A stretch of 44,756 nucleotides of DNA, from assembly GCA_012518025.1 (NCBI GenBank), contig JAAYTP010000079.1, positions 1-44,756 of the forward strand. Direction: 5' to 3'. The notes under the pieces were generated by a model. The model saw only the letters and a program-made list of their open reading frames with translations, was not told the origin of the DNA and did not search any database. The stretch comes from Clostridiaceae bacterium. GTDB taxonomy: Bacteria > Bacillota > Clostridia > DSM-8532. Numbering within the stretch: position 1 is the stretch's first letter; each line of letters starts with the position of its first letter. A program made the translations under genes and the position numbers. Of the stretch, positions 18,920 through 27,355 are shown piece by piece.

Positions 18920-18939
18920 ATCCCGGCATAGCCAGGGAT
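18920..18939 (+). repeat. small hairpin between the MocR gene and the second aminotransferase
   Basis: ATCCCGGC pairs with GCCAGGGAT around ATA, with one bulged A. No T-run follows, so it is not a standard terminator; it may trim or moderate readthrough into the next gene. Confidence 0.4.
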
Positions 18940-18991
18940 GGGTGTCAGAGTGCTGAAATAAGGCTATTTTGATCAAGAAAGGCGGATAAGA

Positions 18992-20179
18992 ATGGTTACA
19001 TCTTTATTGGCGGATAGAATGAAATATATAAAGGCTTCAGAGATCCGGGAACTTTTAAAGATAACTGAAAGACCGGAGGTTATTTCCTTCGCAGGCGGTC
19101 TTCCCGCCCCTGAATTGTTCCCTGTTCAAGCTCTGGCAGAACTATCAAGCCGTCTCATACTCGACGATGGGCAAAAAGCCCTTCAGTATTCTACCACCGA
19201 AGGTTATACTCCGCTGCGCGAAAAGATCGCAGGGCGTATGAAGAAAGTGTTTCAGGCGAATATAGCTGTTGATGAAATAATGATTACATCCGGATCCCAG
19301 CAGGCTCTTGACTTTATTGGAAAAGTGCTGATCAACCCTGGAGATGAAGTGTTCATGGAAAGTCCGTCCTATCTGGGTGCCATCAATGCCTTCCGAGCCT
19401 ATGAGCCGAGATTCGTAGAGGTGGAGACAGACTCCTTCGGGATGATCCCGGAGGCTCTTGAGGAGGAGCTGAAGAAAGCCAGGCATCCGAAGTTTATCTA
19501 TGTGATTCCGGATTTCCAAAATCCAACGGGCCGCACCTGGTCCCTCCAGCGGCGGAAGGCTCTGGTGAATCTGGCCAGCAGGTATGGTGTTCTTGTGGTG
19601 GAAGACAACCCCTATGGTGAACTCAGGTATGAGGGCGAGATGCTGCCCTCTGTTAAATCCCTGGACTCCGAAGGCTGGGTTGTTTACCTCGGTACGTTTT
19701 CAAAAACACTCTGCCCCGGTATGCGCATAGGCTGGATTGCGGCTCATAGAAACCTTCTTAACAAGCTATTGCTGGTCAAGCAGGGAGCCGACCTCCATAC
19801 CTCAACCATCAGCCAGATGCAGATAAACCGATACATCGAAACAGAGGATTATGATGCACATATTCAAAAATTGAGGCGGGTATACAGGATGAGGAGGGAT
19901 ACCCTCACCCAAGCCATGGACAGGTACTTCCCCGGAGATGTTTACTATAATCATCCCCAGGGCGGACTTTTTGCCTGGGTAGAACTTCCCGCCGGAATTG
20001 ATTCGGCAGATCTCCTTGAGGAGGCTCTCAACAGGAATGTAGCCTTCGTGCCGGGAGCACCCTTCTTTCCATGCACTCCAAAAAAGAATACTTTAAGGCT
20101 CAACTTCTCGAATATGCCGGAAAACCGTATAGAGCAGGGAATCATGTGCCTTGCCGATGCCCTGGTCAGCCTTCAATGA
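18992..20179 (+). CDS. PLP-dependent aminotransferase (class I/II, 2-aminoadipate or aromatic type)
   Basis: This 395-residue enzyme lacks the GntR domain but is otherwise close to the upstream MocR protein. It contains ISFAGGLPAPELFP near residue 30, SGSQQALD near 100, the substrate and cofactor motifs DFQNPTG and EDNPYGEL, and the PLP lysine K238 in GTFSKTLCPGMRIGW. Members such as LysN-type transaminases move amino groups from 2-aminoadipate, branched-chain or aromatic amino acids to 2-oxoglutarate; the exact substrate is not clear. The ATG follows GAAAGGCGG. The gap to the MocR gene is 82 bases. Its last 14 bases overlap the end of the convergent yjbQ gene. Confidence 0.9.
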   Translation: MVTSLLADRMKYIKASEIRELLKITERPEVISFAGGLPAPELFPVQALAELSSRLILDDGQKALQYSTTEGYTPLREKIAGRMKKVFQANIAVDEIMITSGSQQALDFIGKVLINPGDEVFMESPSYLGAINAFRAYEPRFVEVETDSFGMIPEALEEELKKARHPKFIYVIPDFQNPTGRTWSLQRRKALVNLASRYGVLVVEDNPYGELRYEGEMLPSVKSLDSEGWVVYLGTFSKTLCPGMRIGWIAAHRNLLNKLLLVKQGADLHTSTISQMQINRYIETEDYDAHIQKLRRVYRMRRDTLTQAMDRYFPGDVYYNHPQGGLFAWVELPAGIDSADLLEEALNRNVAFVPGAPFFPCTPKKNTLRLNFSNMPENRIEQGIMCLADALVSLQ

Positions 20180-20564
20180 TCTTGATCTTGACCTGCCTGT
20201 TTCTTGGACCATCGAATTCGCAGAAATATATTCCCTGCCATGTTCCCAAAAGCAGCCGCCCTGACTCTATGATGATCTGTTCTGAAAAACCAAACAGACT
20301 TGCCTTGATATGGGCGGCTGAATTGCCTTCCATATGTTTATAATCATCGTTGAAAGGGATTACCTTGTTCATTTCTTTAAGTATGTCGGAGACCACATCG
20401 GGGTCTGCGTTTTCATTGATGGTAACTCCGGCTGTGGTATGAGGGACGAAGACTGTGCAAAGGCCGTCCTGCACGCCGGATTCCTCGATAATACGCCGAA
20501 CCTGGGATGTAATGTCCAGAAGCTGTGTTCTGCTGCTTGTTCTGATGGATAGAGTTTTGACCAT
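20166..20564 (-). CDS. yjbQ: YjbQ/UPF0047 family protein (secondary thiamine-phosphate synthase family)
   Basis: The 132-residue product matches the small YjbQ family over its full length: TLSIRTSSRTQLLDIT at the start, VFVPHTTAGVTINEN around residue 40, HMEGNSAAHIKASLFG around 80 and GTWQGIYFCEFDGPR near the end. E. coli YjbQ has weak thiamine-phosphate synthase activity, and the wider role of the family is uncertain. The conserved histidines are present. The start at 20564 has GGGGAGG five bases upstream; the frame extends seven codons further but those lie on the ribosome site. It ends tail-to-tail with the aminotransferase, overlapping 14 bases. Confidence 0.9.
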   Translation of the reverse strand: MVKTLSIRTSSRTQLLDITSQVRRIIEESGVQDGLCTVFVPHTTAGVTINENADPDVVSDILKEMNKVIPFNDDYKHMEGNSAAHIKASLFGFSEQIIIESGRLLLGTWQGIYFCEFDGPRNRQVKIKIIEG

Positions 20565-20656
20565 AATACCTCCCCCTCTTCTCATATGTCCGCCTTACAC
20601 CTGCATCGGTCAGAGCTTCCAGGAATCCCGCAAAGCCTGATCCATATGCCGGAAAG

Positions 20657-20711
20657 GATCCCGTAAAGTCAAGGTGCAGCCGTGCAGCACAGTGGCCGGG
20701 CTTACGGGATC
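20657..20711 (-). repeat. inverted repeat upstream of yjbQ
   Basis: GATCCCGTAA at 20657-20666 is complementary to TTACGGGATC at 20702-20711, enclosing 35 bases that include a GTGC/GCAC pair. There is no T-run on either strand. It lies in the 188-base gap between the hydrogenase-like gene and yjbQ and could be a leader structure, a processed 3' end or a protein-binding site. Confidence 0.45.
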
Positions 20712-20752
20712 ACTGTAAGCATCTTAATTTACTGTACCATTCTATCTATCGT

Positions 20753-22012
20753 TCATTCAAACTTGCGTGTAAACAGATTATCAGACTCCAGCAGGCTTTC
20801 TATTGTGTGAAAGCCCAGCCTTTCCAGCAGATGTATCACATGGGGATTGTCTATGGGAGTAGGGTAGATGGCATTGTCGCCATACTGATTTGCGTGGATT
20901 GTTCCCAACTCCTTATCAATGATGGCTTTAGGACCTCCCACACAGCCGCCCCTGCAGCCCATGCCCTCCATGAAATTTGCCTTGATATTGCCTTCCATGA
21001 CCTCTTTCAACAACCGTTTGCAGTCTGCGGCTCCATCGGCCTGTATCGCCTTTAGCTTGATATTCCTCTCGGGCTTTAACCTGTTGAGTGTGTCCTGGAC
21101 TGCTTCGCTCACCCCGCCGGTGCGGGCATATATACGGCCGCCCCTCGAAGAATGGTCGCGCATGTCCTCCGGAAGGGCGGAGGGGTCTATGCTCATCTTT
21201 TGGAATACATCTGAAATCTCCTGGAAAGTCAGCACATAATCCACCGCATCTGAAATGTCGGCCTCCCGAGCCTCTGCCTTTTTCGCAACGCAGGGACCTA
21301 TAAAGACCGTCACTGCTTCAGGATGGATACGCTTGATGGCTCGTCCGCAGGCTACCATGGGCGAAACCGATGGAGGCATGTGGGGGATCAGCTCATGGTA
21401 GATTTTTTTGATCATGACCACCCAGATGGGACAGCAGCAGCTGGTGAGCATATAGTCCTTATCGGTATGGATGGATCTGTCAAATTCCAGAGCTTCCTTT
21501 AGCGTCAGAATATCTGCAAAAAGAGCCACCTCGATCATCCCGTAGAAGCCTGCCAGCTTAAAAGCTGTGCGCAGTTTGCCTGCGGTGACATCCATGCTGA
21601 ACTGGCCGTTGAAGGCAGGTGCGATCATGGCATAGACAGGCCTCTTCCGGGCGTTGAGCAATTCCAGAACAGGAATGATTTCCTTGCGGTCGGTCAGAAC
21701 CTTGTTCTTGCATTCCTCCACGCATATCCCACAACCGGTGCAATCAGCTGTGGATATCACCACATTGCCGTTTTCATCCCGGTCTATGGCTGAGAATAGG
21801 CACTCTACAGCACATTGCTCGCAGTTTTCCCACGGCGGGCATTTGCAGTCTTCCGTTCTCATCACAACAGGATGTTCCATGGGATGTAAAAGCCTGTCAA
21901 CTTCCTCCCGTCCGTACTCACCTGATTCAGTAATCTCCCTGACCTCTTTTTCAAGATCGTTCCGCAACGCGGCATCCACGAGCCTGTTATATAATTCTCT
22001 GAAAGTTCCCAT
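20753..22012 (-). CDS. FeFe-hydrogenase-like protein with N-terminal 4Fe-4S ferredoxin domain
   Basis: The 419-residue protein has cysteine motifs for iron-sulfur clusters at 56-71 (CKC, CEQC, C) and 91-101 (CTGCGICVEEC), then an H-cluster domain. The three signature loops are TSCCCPIW at 190-197, GPCVAKKAEA at 239-248 (C241), and EGMGCRGGCVGG at 349-360 (C353, C357). All four cysteines needed to hold the H-cluster are present. The first loop has an additional Cys compared with the usual TSCCPGW, and the N-terminal [2Fe-2S] domain of large catalytic hydrogenases is missing. It may be a smaller, divergent hydrogenase or a redox/hydrogen sensor. No maturation genes (hydE, F, G) lie nearby. The ATG is preceded by GGTGATCACT. 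Confidence 0.85.
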   Translation of the reverse strand: MGTFRELYNRLVDAALRNDLEKEVREITESGEYGREEVDRLLHPMEHPVVMRTEDCKCPPWENCEQCAVECLFSAIDRDENGNVVISTADCTGCGICVEECKNKVLTDRKEIIPVLELLNARKRPVYAMIAPAFNGQFSMDVTAGKLRTAFKLAGFYGMIEVALFADILTLKEALEFDRSIHTDKDYMLTSCCCPIWVVMIKKIYHELIPHMPPSVSPMVACGRAIKRIHPEAVTVFIGPCVAKKAEAREADISDAVDYVLTFQEISDVFQKMSIDPSALPEDMRDHSSRGGRIYARTGGVSEAVQDTLNRLKPERNIKLKAIQADGAADCKRLLKEVMEGNIKANFMEGMGCRGGCVGGPKAIIDKELGTIHANQYGDNAIYPTPIDNPHVIHLLERLGFHTIESLLESDNLFTRKFE

Positions 22013-22050
22013 AGAGTGATCACCACTTTCATAACCGGATGTAGAAGAAC

Positions 22051-22078
22051 ATTATACCCAGATCATGACCTAGTATAA
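22051..22078 (-). promoter_or_regulatory. candidate promoter of the hydrogenase-like gene
   Basis: On the minus strand, TTATAC (22078-22073) and TATAAT (22056-22051) are 16 bases apart. The -35 box lies within the last codons of the upstream GGDEF gene, so the hydrogenase-like gene may be transcribed both alone and with it. Confidence 0.45.
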
Positions 22079-23758
22079 CTTATTTTTATTATTTGCCTGA
22101 TGCAATCCTTTCTGGTTTTCCTTACAGATATACATGGATTTGTCGGCTCGCTCAAAGACATCATGCAAATCCTTATCGTGATCCTTAATGAAGCTTGCAA
22201 GGCCATAGGCGATGCTTAGTTCGAAGGTGGGGGCGCTTTCGTTGAAAGCTGAGATCTTTTTATTGAGGGTATCCAGCTCTACTTGGATGAAATAGGGTTC
22301 AATATTGGTGGAAAGCACAACAAACTCGTCACCACCTATCCGGAATATTTCACCCAGTTGTCCCAGGGTTTCTTTGATAAGACGGGCTCCCTGCACAATC
22401 AACTGATCCCCTTCCCTGTGGCCGAAGGTGTCATTCACATTTTTCAGGCCATTGATGTCAAGGATGACCATATGAACCGATGAATAGGCATCCAGCCTTT
22501 CATTGATGGCGGCTATTCTTTCATCAAAGGATCTTCGGTTCTTAAAACCTGTCAAGGTATCGGTAAAGGCTAGTGACATGAGAATATCGTGGCCGATCTT
22601 TTCCTCGCGGGTAATGAATGTATTATGAGCCAGAGCCGCAACGGTGGCAATCATGAAAATGAAGAGTCCATACTGATATATTACCGGCTTCACAACCCAT
22701 GGCAGGGTGCGGAAGTAATATCTGAGAATATCGGCACAGATGGATATACTAAGTAGGATACAGCCCAGAAAAAAGAGCCGGACACTTTTATTACTGCGCC
22801 GCATCTCGGTGAAGGCCGTCAATACAAGAATAACAATTGAGCACGCAAGAAGGGAATGATACAGTATGGCTGTATCATAAAACTCTATCCGGCCAAGCAT
22901 GTACAGTATTGACGACGCAAAAAAGTGAGCTGCAAAAATATACTGAAATCTCTTCAGCCAGTGACTGTATTTTGGTCTGTATGTATCGATAACAAACGAA
23001 AGAAGCGGAATGGGCGCAAGATACTGGGACATGAATGCAATACACATGATGAGCATGGGGTTTCTGATGAACAATTCCAGAGCCCGGCTTTCGCTGCACA
23101 TCCAGCATCCCGATAATATCACAAATAAGGCCAGGTAAAGAATACTGGGGTGTCTGGAACCTGAGAAGTACATAGACAGATAGAAAGCCAGCATGATGAA
23201 TCCAAGCATTATGGCCACCACGGCAAGGAAAAGGCCGATGCTGCCCTGTTTGAGGATATATAGAATATGGGCTGTAATACTTCCAATCCGAACTTCGTTG
23301 GCCACTCCTGAGAACTGGTTAAGTGGAGATGACAGAAAGATATCCAGTCTTCCGCCCTCATACCCTGATGGCAAGCTGATAAAATGATACATGCTGCCAG
23401 GTGCCCTCTGGGGATCCCCGGGTACGAACTCGTAGATGGGAATACCATTCAGATGAACGGCCGCACGCTGTTCCGATGTGCGGATCATCAGGCTTGGTCT
23501 ATCAAAAAACCTTACTGGTAAGGTATTGGTAAGATGAAGGGTTCTTCCCGCATACCCGTCGGCCACTGTTCCGGGAAGGCTTATGGTGATGGTATCATCA
23601 GAGTCTACCCAGGAGCAGGTCCAGCCATGGGATATGGTTAGGGATTCATCTTTTGAGATAGGATTCACACTGCCGACTGAGGAAACAATAATAATGGCGG
23701 CTATAATAAAAAGTGCAGCCAATGCTGACAACAGTGAAGCAATTTTGTTTTTACTCAA
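22070..23758 (-). CDS. membrane GGDEF protein with 7TM-type sensor
   Basis: The 562-residue protein begins with one transmembrane helix (IASLLSALAALFIIAAIII), then an outside beta-rich domain of about 130 residues, then about seven transmembrane helices (roughly 165-390) like the 7TMR-DISM receptors, and a GGDEF domain at about 405-555. The active motif is FRIGGDEFVVL, intact, but the RxxD inhibitory site five residues earlier is not seen (the position reads GQLG). It probably makes cyclic di-GMP in response to an extracellular ligand. I chose the TTG at 23758 because AGGGTGATC, close to the full anti-Shine-Dalgarno complement, lies just upstream; the frame itself opens at another TTG at 23797. 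The hydrogenase-like gene follows after 57 bases. Confidence 0.85.
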   Translation of the reverse strand: MSKNKIASLLSALAALFIIAAIIIVSSVGSVNPISKDESLTISHGWTCSWVDSDDTITISLPGTVADGYAGRTLHLTNTLPVRFFDRPSLMIRTSEQRAAVHLNGIPIYEFVPGDPQRAPGSMYHFISLPSGYEGGRLDIFLSSPLNQFSGVANEVRIGSITAHILYILKQGSIGLFLAVVAIMLGFIMLAFYLSMYFSGSRHPSILYLALFVILSGCWMCSESRALELFIRNPMLIMCIAFMSQYLAPIPLLSFVIDTYRPKYSHWLKRFQYIFAAHFFASSILYMLGRIEFYDTAILYHSLLACSIVILVLTAFTEMRRSNKSVRLFFLGCILLSISICADILRYYFRTLPWVVKPVIYQYGLFIFMIATVAALAHNTFITREEKIGHDILMSLAFTDTLTGFKNRRSFDERIAAINERLDAYSSVHMVILDINGLKNVNDTFGHREGDQLIVQGARLIKETLGQLGEIFRIGGDEFVVLSTNIEPYFIQVELDTLNKKISAFNESAPTFELSIAYGLASFIKDHDKDLHDVFERADKSMYICKENQKGLHQANNKNKLY

Positions 23759-24041
23759 TATGATCACCCTGAATCCATCTTCGTCAAAAAAATACAAAAA
23801 CTACAAACTAAGCATAGCAAAAAGTACCGGATTAAACAATATTAAATAGAAATTTCCGGGAGAGAGTGATGTCCTGCACATGGTTTTCGACCAGGGTTAT
23901 CGAGGCATATTGAGGTTTTATCTTTCTTTTTCAGGACAGGTCTGGTAGAATCATGTTATGTAAAAAGGCGAATTTAGCAATTACAGGTTTAAAACTTATT
24001 TAGGTTGCAGAGAGGTAACCTCTATTTAGAAGAAATGGGGT

Positions 24042-25757
24042 ATGATGGTGAAATACGAAAATTTGTATGAGGTAAGACCAATCCGGGATCTTAGAGAGAT
24101 GATCACCTCCAGTGTCGAGCTGTTTGGTGAGAAGGCGGCTTTCCTGTTGAAAAAAGAGGGTTCTCCCGAATATGTACCCGTATCCTACAGGCAATACAAA
24201 CAGGATATCGATGCCCTGGGTACGGCTCTGGTCGATCTGGGACTAAAGGATAAAAGGATTGCCATAATAAGCGAGAACCGTTATGAATGGAATGTGGCCT
24301 ATCTGGCAATTCTGTGCGGAACCGGAATTGCTGTTCCCCTTGATAAGGAACTGCCGGCCAACGAGATTGACAATCTCATCAAACGGTCTGAGGCCAATGC
24401 AATTATCTATTCCCAGCACCTGGCTGAATCCATGGAGACCATAAGAAAGGACCATGAAGGGGTATGCTTTATCAATATGGATTTTGCTTCCGACAGCGAC
24501 GATGTACTGTCATACTCACGTCTCATGGAGCGGGGCCGGGAACTTCTGAAAAAGGGAGACAGATCCTTCCTGGATGCAACCATAAATCCGGAGGTAATGA
24601 ATATTCTTCTGTTTACTTCTGGAACCACCGATACCTCAAAGGCCGTTATGTTATCACAGAGAAATGTCTGTGAGAACCTTATGAACATGTGTGCCATGCT
24701 TTATATCGATGAAAAGGATACCTTCCTCTCCCTGTTGCCCATCCACCATACCTATGAATGCACCTGCGGCTTTTTATGCCAGATGTACAGAGGCTGTACA
24801 GTTGCTTTTTGCGAAGGACTCCGGCATATTGTTAAAAACCTTAAAGAATCAGGTTGCACAATAATGAATGGTGTTCCTCTGATTTTTGAATCAATGTACA
24901 AACAGATACTGCATCAGGCATCCAAAAAGGCGGGAGGTCTGACAAAGCTCAAGGTTGCCGTTAAGATCAGCAATGGTCTTCGAAAGATTGGAATCGATAT
25001 CAGAAAGAAGCTCTTCAAGCAGATCCATGATGCCTTTGGAGGTAACCTCAGGCTCTTCATCAGCGGGGCGGCGGGCATTGATCCCCATGTAGCCAAAGGT
25101 TTCAGGGATCTTGGAATAACCCTGGTTCAGGGCTATGGCCTTACAGAGTGTTCACCCATTGTGGCTTTAAACCGTGATATCTGCTATAAGGACGATGCAG
25201 CCGGGCTTCCCCTGCCCAACCTGGAGGTGGATATTGCCAATCCTGATTCTGATGGCATCGGTGAGATCATATGCAAGGGCTCCTCGGTTATGCTGGGATA
25301 TTACGAAGACGAAGAGGCTACTAAAGAGGCCATACGGGATGGCTGGTTTTACACAGGTGACCTGGGATACTTTGATGAAGACGGGTTCCTCCACATTACC
25401 GGACGAAAAAAGAATGTTATTGTCACCAAAAACGGAAAGAACATCTTCCCTGAGGAAATTGAGACCATTCTGGGAAGAAGCCCATATATCAAGGAGTGCC
25501 TGGTATACGGAAACAAAGGCGAGGATGATGATGTGGTTGTTCATGCCATCATTGTTCCCGATTACGATAAAATTGATGATGCGATAAAAGGCGGCACTGC
25601 TCCGGGAAATACTGCCCATGATGTAATCAGCAACGAGGTCAAGAATGTGAACAAGCAGCTGGTGCTGTATAAGTACATCAGGAACTTTGAACTCCGGGAT
25701 GAAGAATTCGCTAAAACAACCACCAGGAAGATCCAGCGATATAAAGAGCTGAAATAA
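24042..25757 (+). CDS. AMP-forming acyl-CoA synthetase (long-chain fatty acid CoA ligase type)
   Basis: The 571-residue protein is a member of the acyl-adenylate-forming superfamily. The phosphate-binding P-loop LLFTSGTTDTSKAVMLS is near residue 190, the adenine-binding GYGLTECSP near 369, the hinge motif GWFYTGDLGYFDEDG near 434 and the C-terminal lysine region TTTRKIQRYK at the end. Such enzymes activate a carboxylic acid, often a fatty acid, with ATP and CoA. The P-loop reads DTSK where most have GxPK. Two adjacent ATGs (24042 and 24045) follow AAATGGGG; either may be used. The S component gene follows after 32 bases, so the two are probably co-transcribed. Confidence 0.9.
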   Translation: MMVKYENLYEVRPIRDLREMITSSVELFGEKAAFLLKKEGSPEYVPVSYRQYKQDIDALGTALVDLGLKDKRIAIISENRYEWNVAYLAILCGTGIAVPLDKELPANEIDNLIKRSEANAIIYSQHLAESMETIRKDHEGVCFINMDFASDSDDVLSYSRLMERGRELLKKGDRSFLDATINPEVMNILLFTSGTTDTSKAVMLSQRNVCENLMNMCAMLYIDEKDTFLSLLPIHHTYECTCGFLCQMYRGCTVAFCEGLRHIVKNLKESGCTIMNGVPLIFESMYKQILHQASKKAGGLTKLKVAVKISNGLRKIGIDIRKKLFKQIHDAFGGNLRLFISGAAGIDPHVAKGFRDLGITLVQGYGLTECSPIVALNRDICYKDDAAGLPLPNLEVDIANPDSDGIGEIICKGSSVMLGYYEDEEATKEAIRDGWFYTGDLGYFDEDGFLHITGRKKNVIVTKNGKNIFPEEIETILGRSPYIKECLVYGNKGEDDDVVVHAIIVPDYDKIDDAIKGGTAPGNTAHDVISNEVKNVNKQLVLYKYIRNFELRDEEFAKTTTRKIQRYKELK

Positions 25758-25789
25758 GACATGCCCTGAGTGTATAGTGGAGGTTGAAA

Positions 25790-26311
25790 ATGGCAGACAA
25801 GAAAAGTTCAATTCGATTCATAACCAGAACCGCTATTCTTCTGGCATTAACAATAGTGTTCCAGACCATTGGAAGAGCCATCCCTCTGGGTCAGTTCAAC
25901 CAGTTCATCACAGGATCGCTTGTCAATGCCTGTCTTCTGATTGCCGCTGCAACCACGGGATTATGGGGAGGGGCAGCTGTTGCTATTCTGGCACCTTTCG
26001 GGGCTATTTTGACCGGCGCCACCATGCCGCTGCCCTTTGCGCCCATTGTGGCCATTGGCAATTTTATACTGGTGTTGTTATTTGTATTGATCAAGAAAAA
26101 CCAGATACTGGGTATTGGAGCCGGAGCCGTCCTTAAGTTTGCGTTTCTCTTTGCAGGAGTTAATCTTTTTGTGAATTGGATGGGGATACCCGCCCAGAAG
26201 GCAACAGCCATGATCGCAGCTTTCAGCTGGCCCCAGCTTGTGACAGCCGCCATAGGCGGGGTTATTGCCCTGCTGGTCATTAAAGCTCTGGACAGGGCGG
26301 TGGAGAAGTAG
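25790..26311 (+). CDS. ECF transporter S component (substrate-binding membrane subunit)
   Basis: The 173-residue protein is nearly all hydrophobic, with about five or six membrane helices and a short basic N-terminus (MADKKSSIRFITRTAILLAL), typical of substrate-specific S components of energy-coupling-factor importers. These bind a vitamin or metal-type nutrient and work with shared EcfA/EcfA'/EcfT subunits, none of which is encoded here. The substrate cannot be assigned. The ATG at 25790 has GTGGAGG nearby; the frame opens at a TTG two codons earlier. Position behind the acyl-CoA synthetase suggests a common transcript; a terminator follows at 26338-26383. Confidence 0.82.
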   Translation: MADKKSSIRFITRTAILLALTIVFQTIGRAIPLGQFNQFITGSLVNACLLIAAATTGLWGGAAVAILAPFGAILTGATMPLPFAPIVAIGNFILVLLFVLIKKNQILGIGAGAVLKFAFLFAGVNLFVNWMGIPAQKATAMIAAFSWPQLVTAAIGGVIALLVIKALDRAVEK

Positions 26312-26337
26312 AGATACTGCATAGAAAAGCGGTCAGG

Positions 26338-26383
26338 AGGGATCGGGCAGATGCGCATAAAGCTTGTTGCCCGTCCTTTTTTA
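26338..26383 (+). terminator. intrinsic terminator after the ECF S component
   Basis: CGGGCA (26344-26349) pairs with TGCCCG (26368-26373), extended by flanking GGA/TCC, and a run of six T follows at 26377-26382. The loop is longish but holds a GC-closed inner pair. Confidence 0.75.
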
Positions 26384-26533
26384 TGGTATTGTATTTATCT
26401 GTCCATGGTCTTTCTTAGTGGAGATAGCGACTGGTTTGTGTGAATCATTTCTGTTTCCTGGGTAAGCATAAATATAGACATGTATTTGGATATAGACCGA
26501 TTTTTATGTCAATGGGATTTGGGGGGAGAGGTT

Positions 26534-27151
26534 TTGACGGACTTTTTATCCAGTGATTTGTTTTCCTGGGTTGTATTGCCCATAATTATCATTCTGTCGC
26601 GCATGGTGGACGTAACTTTAGGAACGGTACGCATCATCCTCGTATCTAGAGGAAGCCGGTTTGTCGCACCCATCCTGGGCTTTTTTGAGGTACTTATTTG
26701 GATTGTGGTTATAAGCCAGATCATGCAAAATCTGAATAATCCACTCTGCTATATTGCATATGCACTGGGATTTGCTCTGGGCACCTATTTTGGCATCATG
26801 GTGGAAGAAAAACTGGCTATTGGATTTCTGGTGCTCAGAATATTCGTCCCCAAAGAGAACCCTGGAAAAGAAAGTCTGATGGAAAAGCTTATAAAAGCGG
26901 GCTTCGGTGTAACCGCCGTCGAAGGCAGGGGATCCACCAAGGAGGTCACCCTGTTATTTTCACTGATACGGAGAAAGGATCTGGATGAGGCTGTGGCCAT
27001 AATAGAACAAGCAGATTCCAAGGTTTTCTATTCCATCGAATCGGTAAAAGCAGCTCATGCAGGCATTTTCCCCGCGAAAAAAGCCTACAGGATACCTTTT
27101 GTGGATCAGGATGATACACGCCGCAGGATGTTTGGCGGTTTCAGAAAATAA
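26534..27151 (+). CDS. UPF0316/DUF2179 membrane protein, YebE-like
   Basis: The 205-residue protein has three N-terminal membrane helices (FSWVVLPIIIILSRMVDVTLG, VAPILGFFEVLIWIVVISQI, CYIAYALGFALGTYFGIMVEE) and a cytosolic C-terminal DUF2179 domain (GFGVTAVEGRGSTKEVTLLF, then DEAVAIIEQADSKVFYSIESV). This is the layout of Bacillus YebE/UPF0316 proteins, of unknown function; DUF2179 domains bind cyclic di-AMP-like or other small ligands in some other families, which is only a hint. I chose the TTG at 26534 because GGGGGGAG directly precedes it and because it gives a family-like length; an ATG at 26480 in frame has no ribosome site. Confidence 0.82.
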   Translation: MTDFLSSDLFSWVVLPIIIILSRMVDVTLGTVRIILVSRGSRFVAPILGFFEVLIWIVVISQIMQNLNNPLCYIAYALGFALGTYFGIMVEEKLAIGFLVLRIFVPKENPGKESLMEKLIKAGFGVTAVEGRGSTKEVTLLFSLIRRKDLDEAVAIIEQADSKVFYSIESVKAAHAGIFPAKKAYRIPFVDQDDTRRRMFGGFRK

Positions 27152-27276
27152 GAATCTAAATCTTCCAGCCTGGGAGCCAGGCGGCCGTGTTTCGGATCAT
27201 CCTGCCCAGAAAGTGCCTTGCATTATCCAGGCTCAGATTTACCAGCGGATCGTTGATATTGGATGATAAAATAAGG

Positions 27277-27306
27277 TTGACATCCCTTGGAGACTTATAT
27301 TAAAAT
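27277..27306 (+). promoter_or_regulatory. promoter of the IMP dehydrogenase gene
   Basis: A perfect TTGACA at 27277-27282 and TAAAAT at 27301-27306 are separated by 18 bases. Transcription would start near 27313, giving a leader of about 43 bases. Confidence 0.7.
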
Positions 27307-27355
27307 AGTTGAAATTTATAGGCTAACCATTCATTATGTAGGGGAGGAGATTATC

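Noticed and set aside
20640-20720. GCCACTGTG on the minus strand upstream of yjbQ, like the conserved box of a cobalamin riboswitch.
   Set aside because: The remaining conserved parts of the cobalamin riboswitch are not present and there is too little space upstream, so a chance match is more likely.
25167-25811. Open frame of 214 codons on the minus strand opposite the acyl-CoA synthetase gene.
   Set aside because: Antisense to conserved C-terminal motifs of the synthetase; no ribosome site or recognisable domain.
27168-27182. GCCTGG-GAG-CCAGGC hairpin after the UPF0316 gene considered as a terminator.
   Set aside because: Three-base loop and no T-run downstream.
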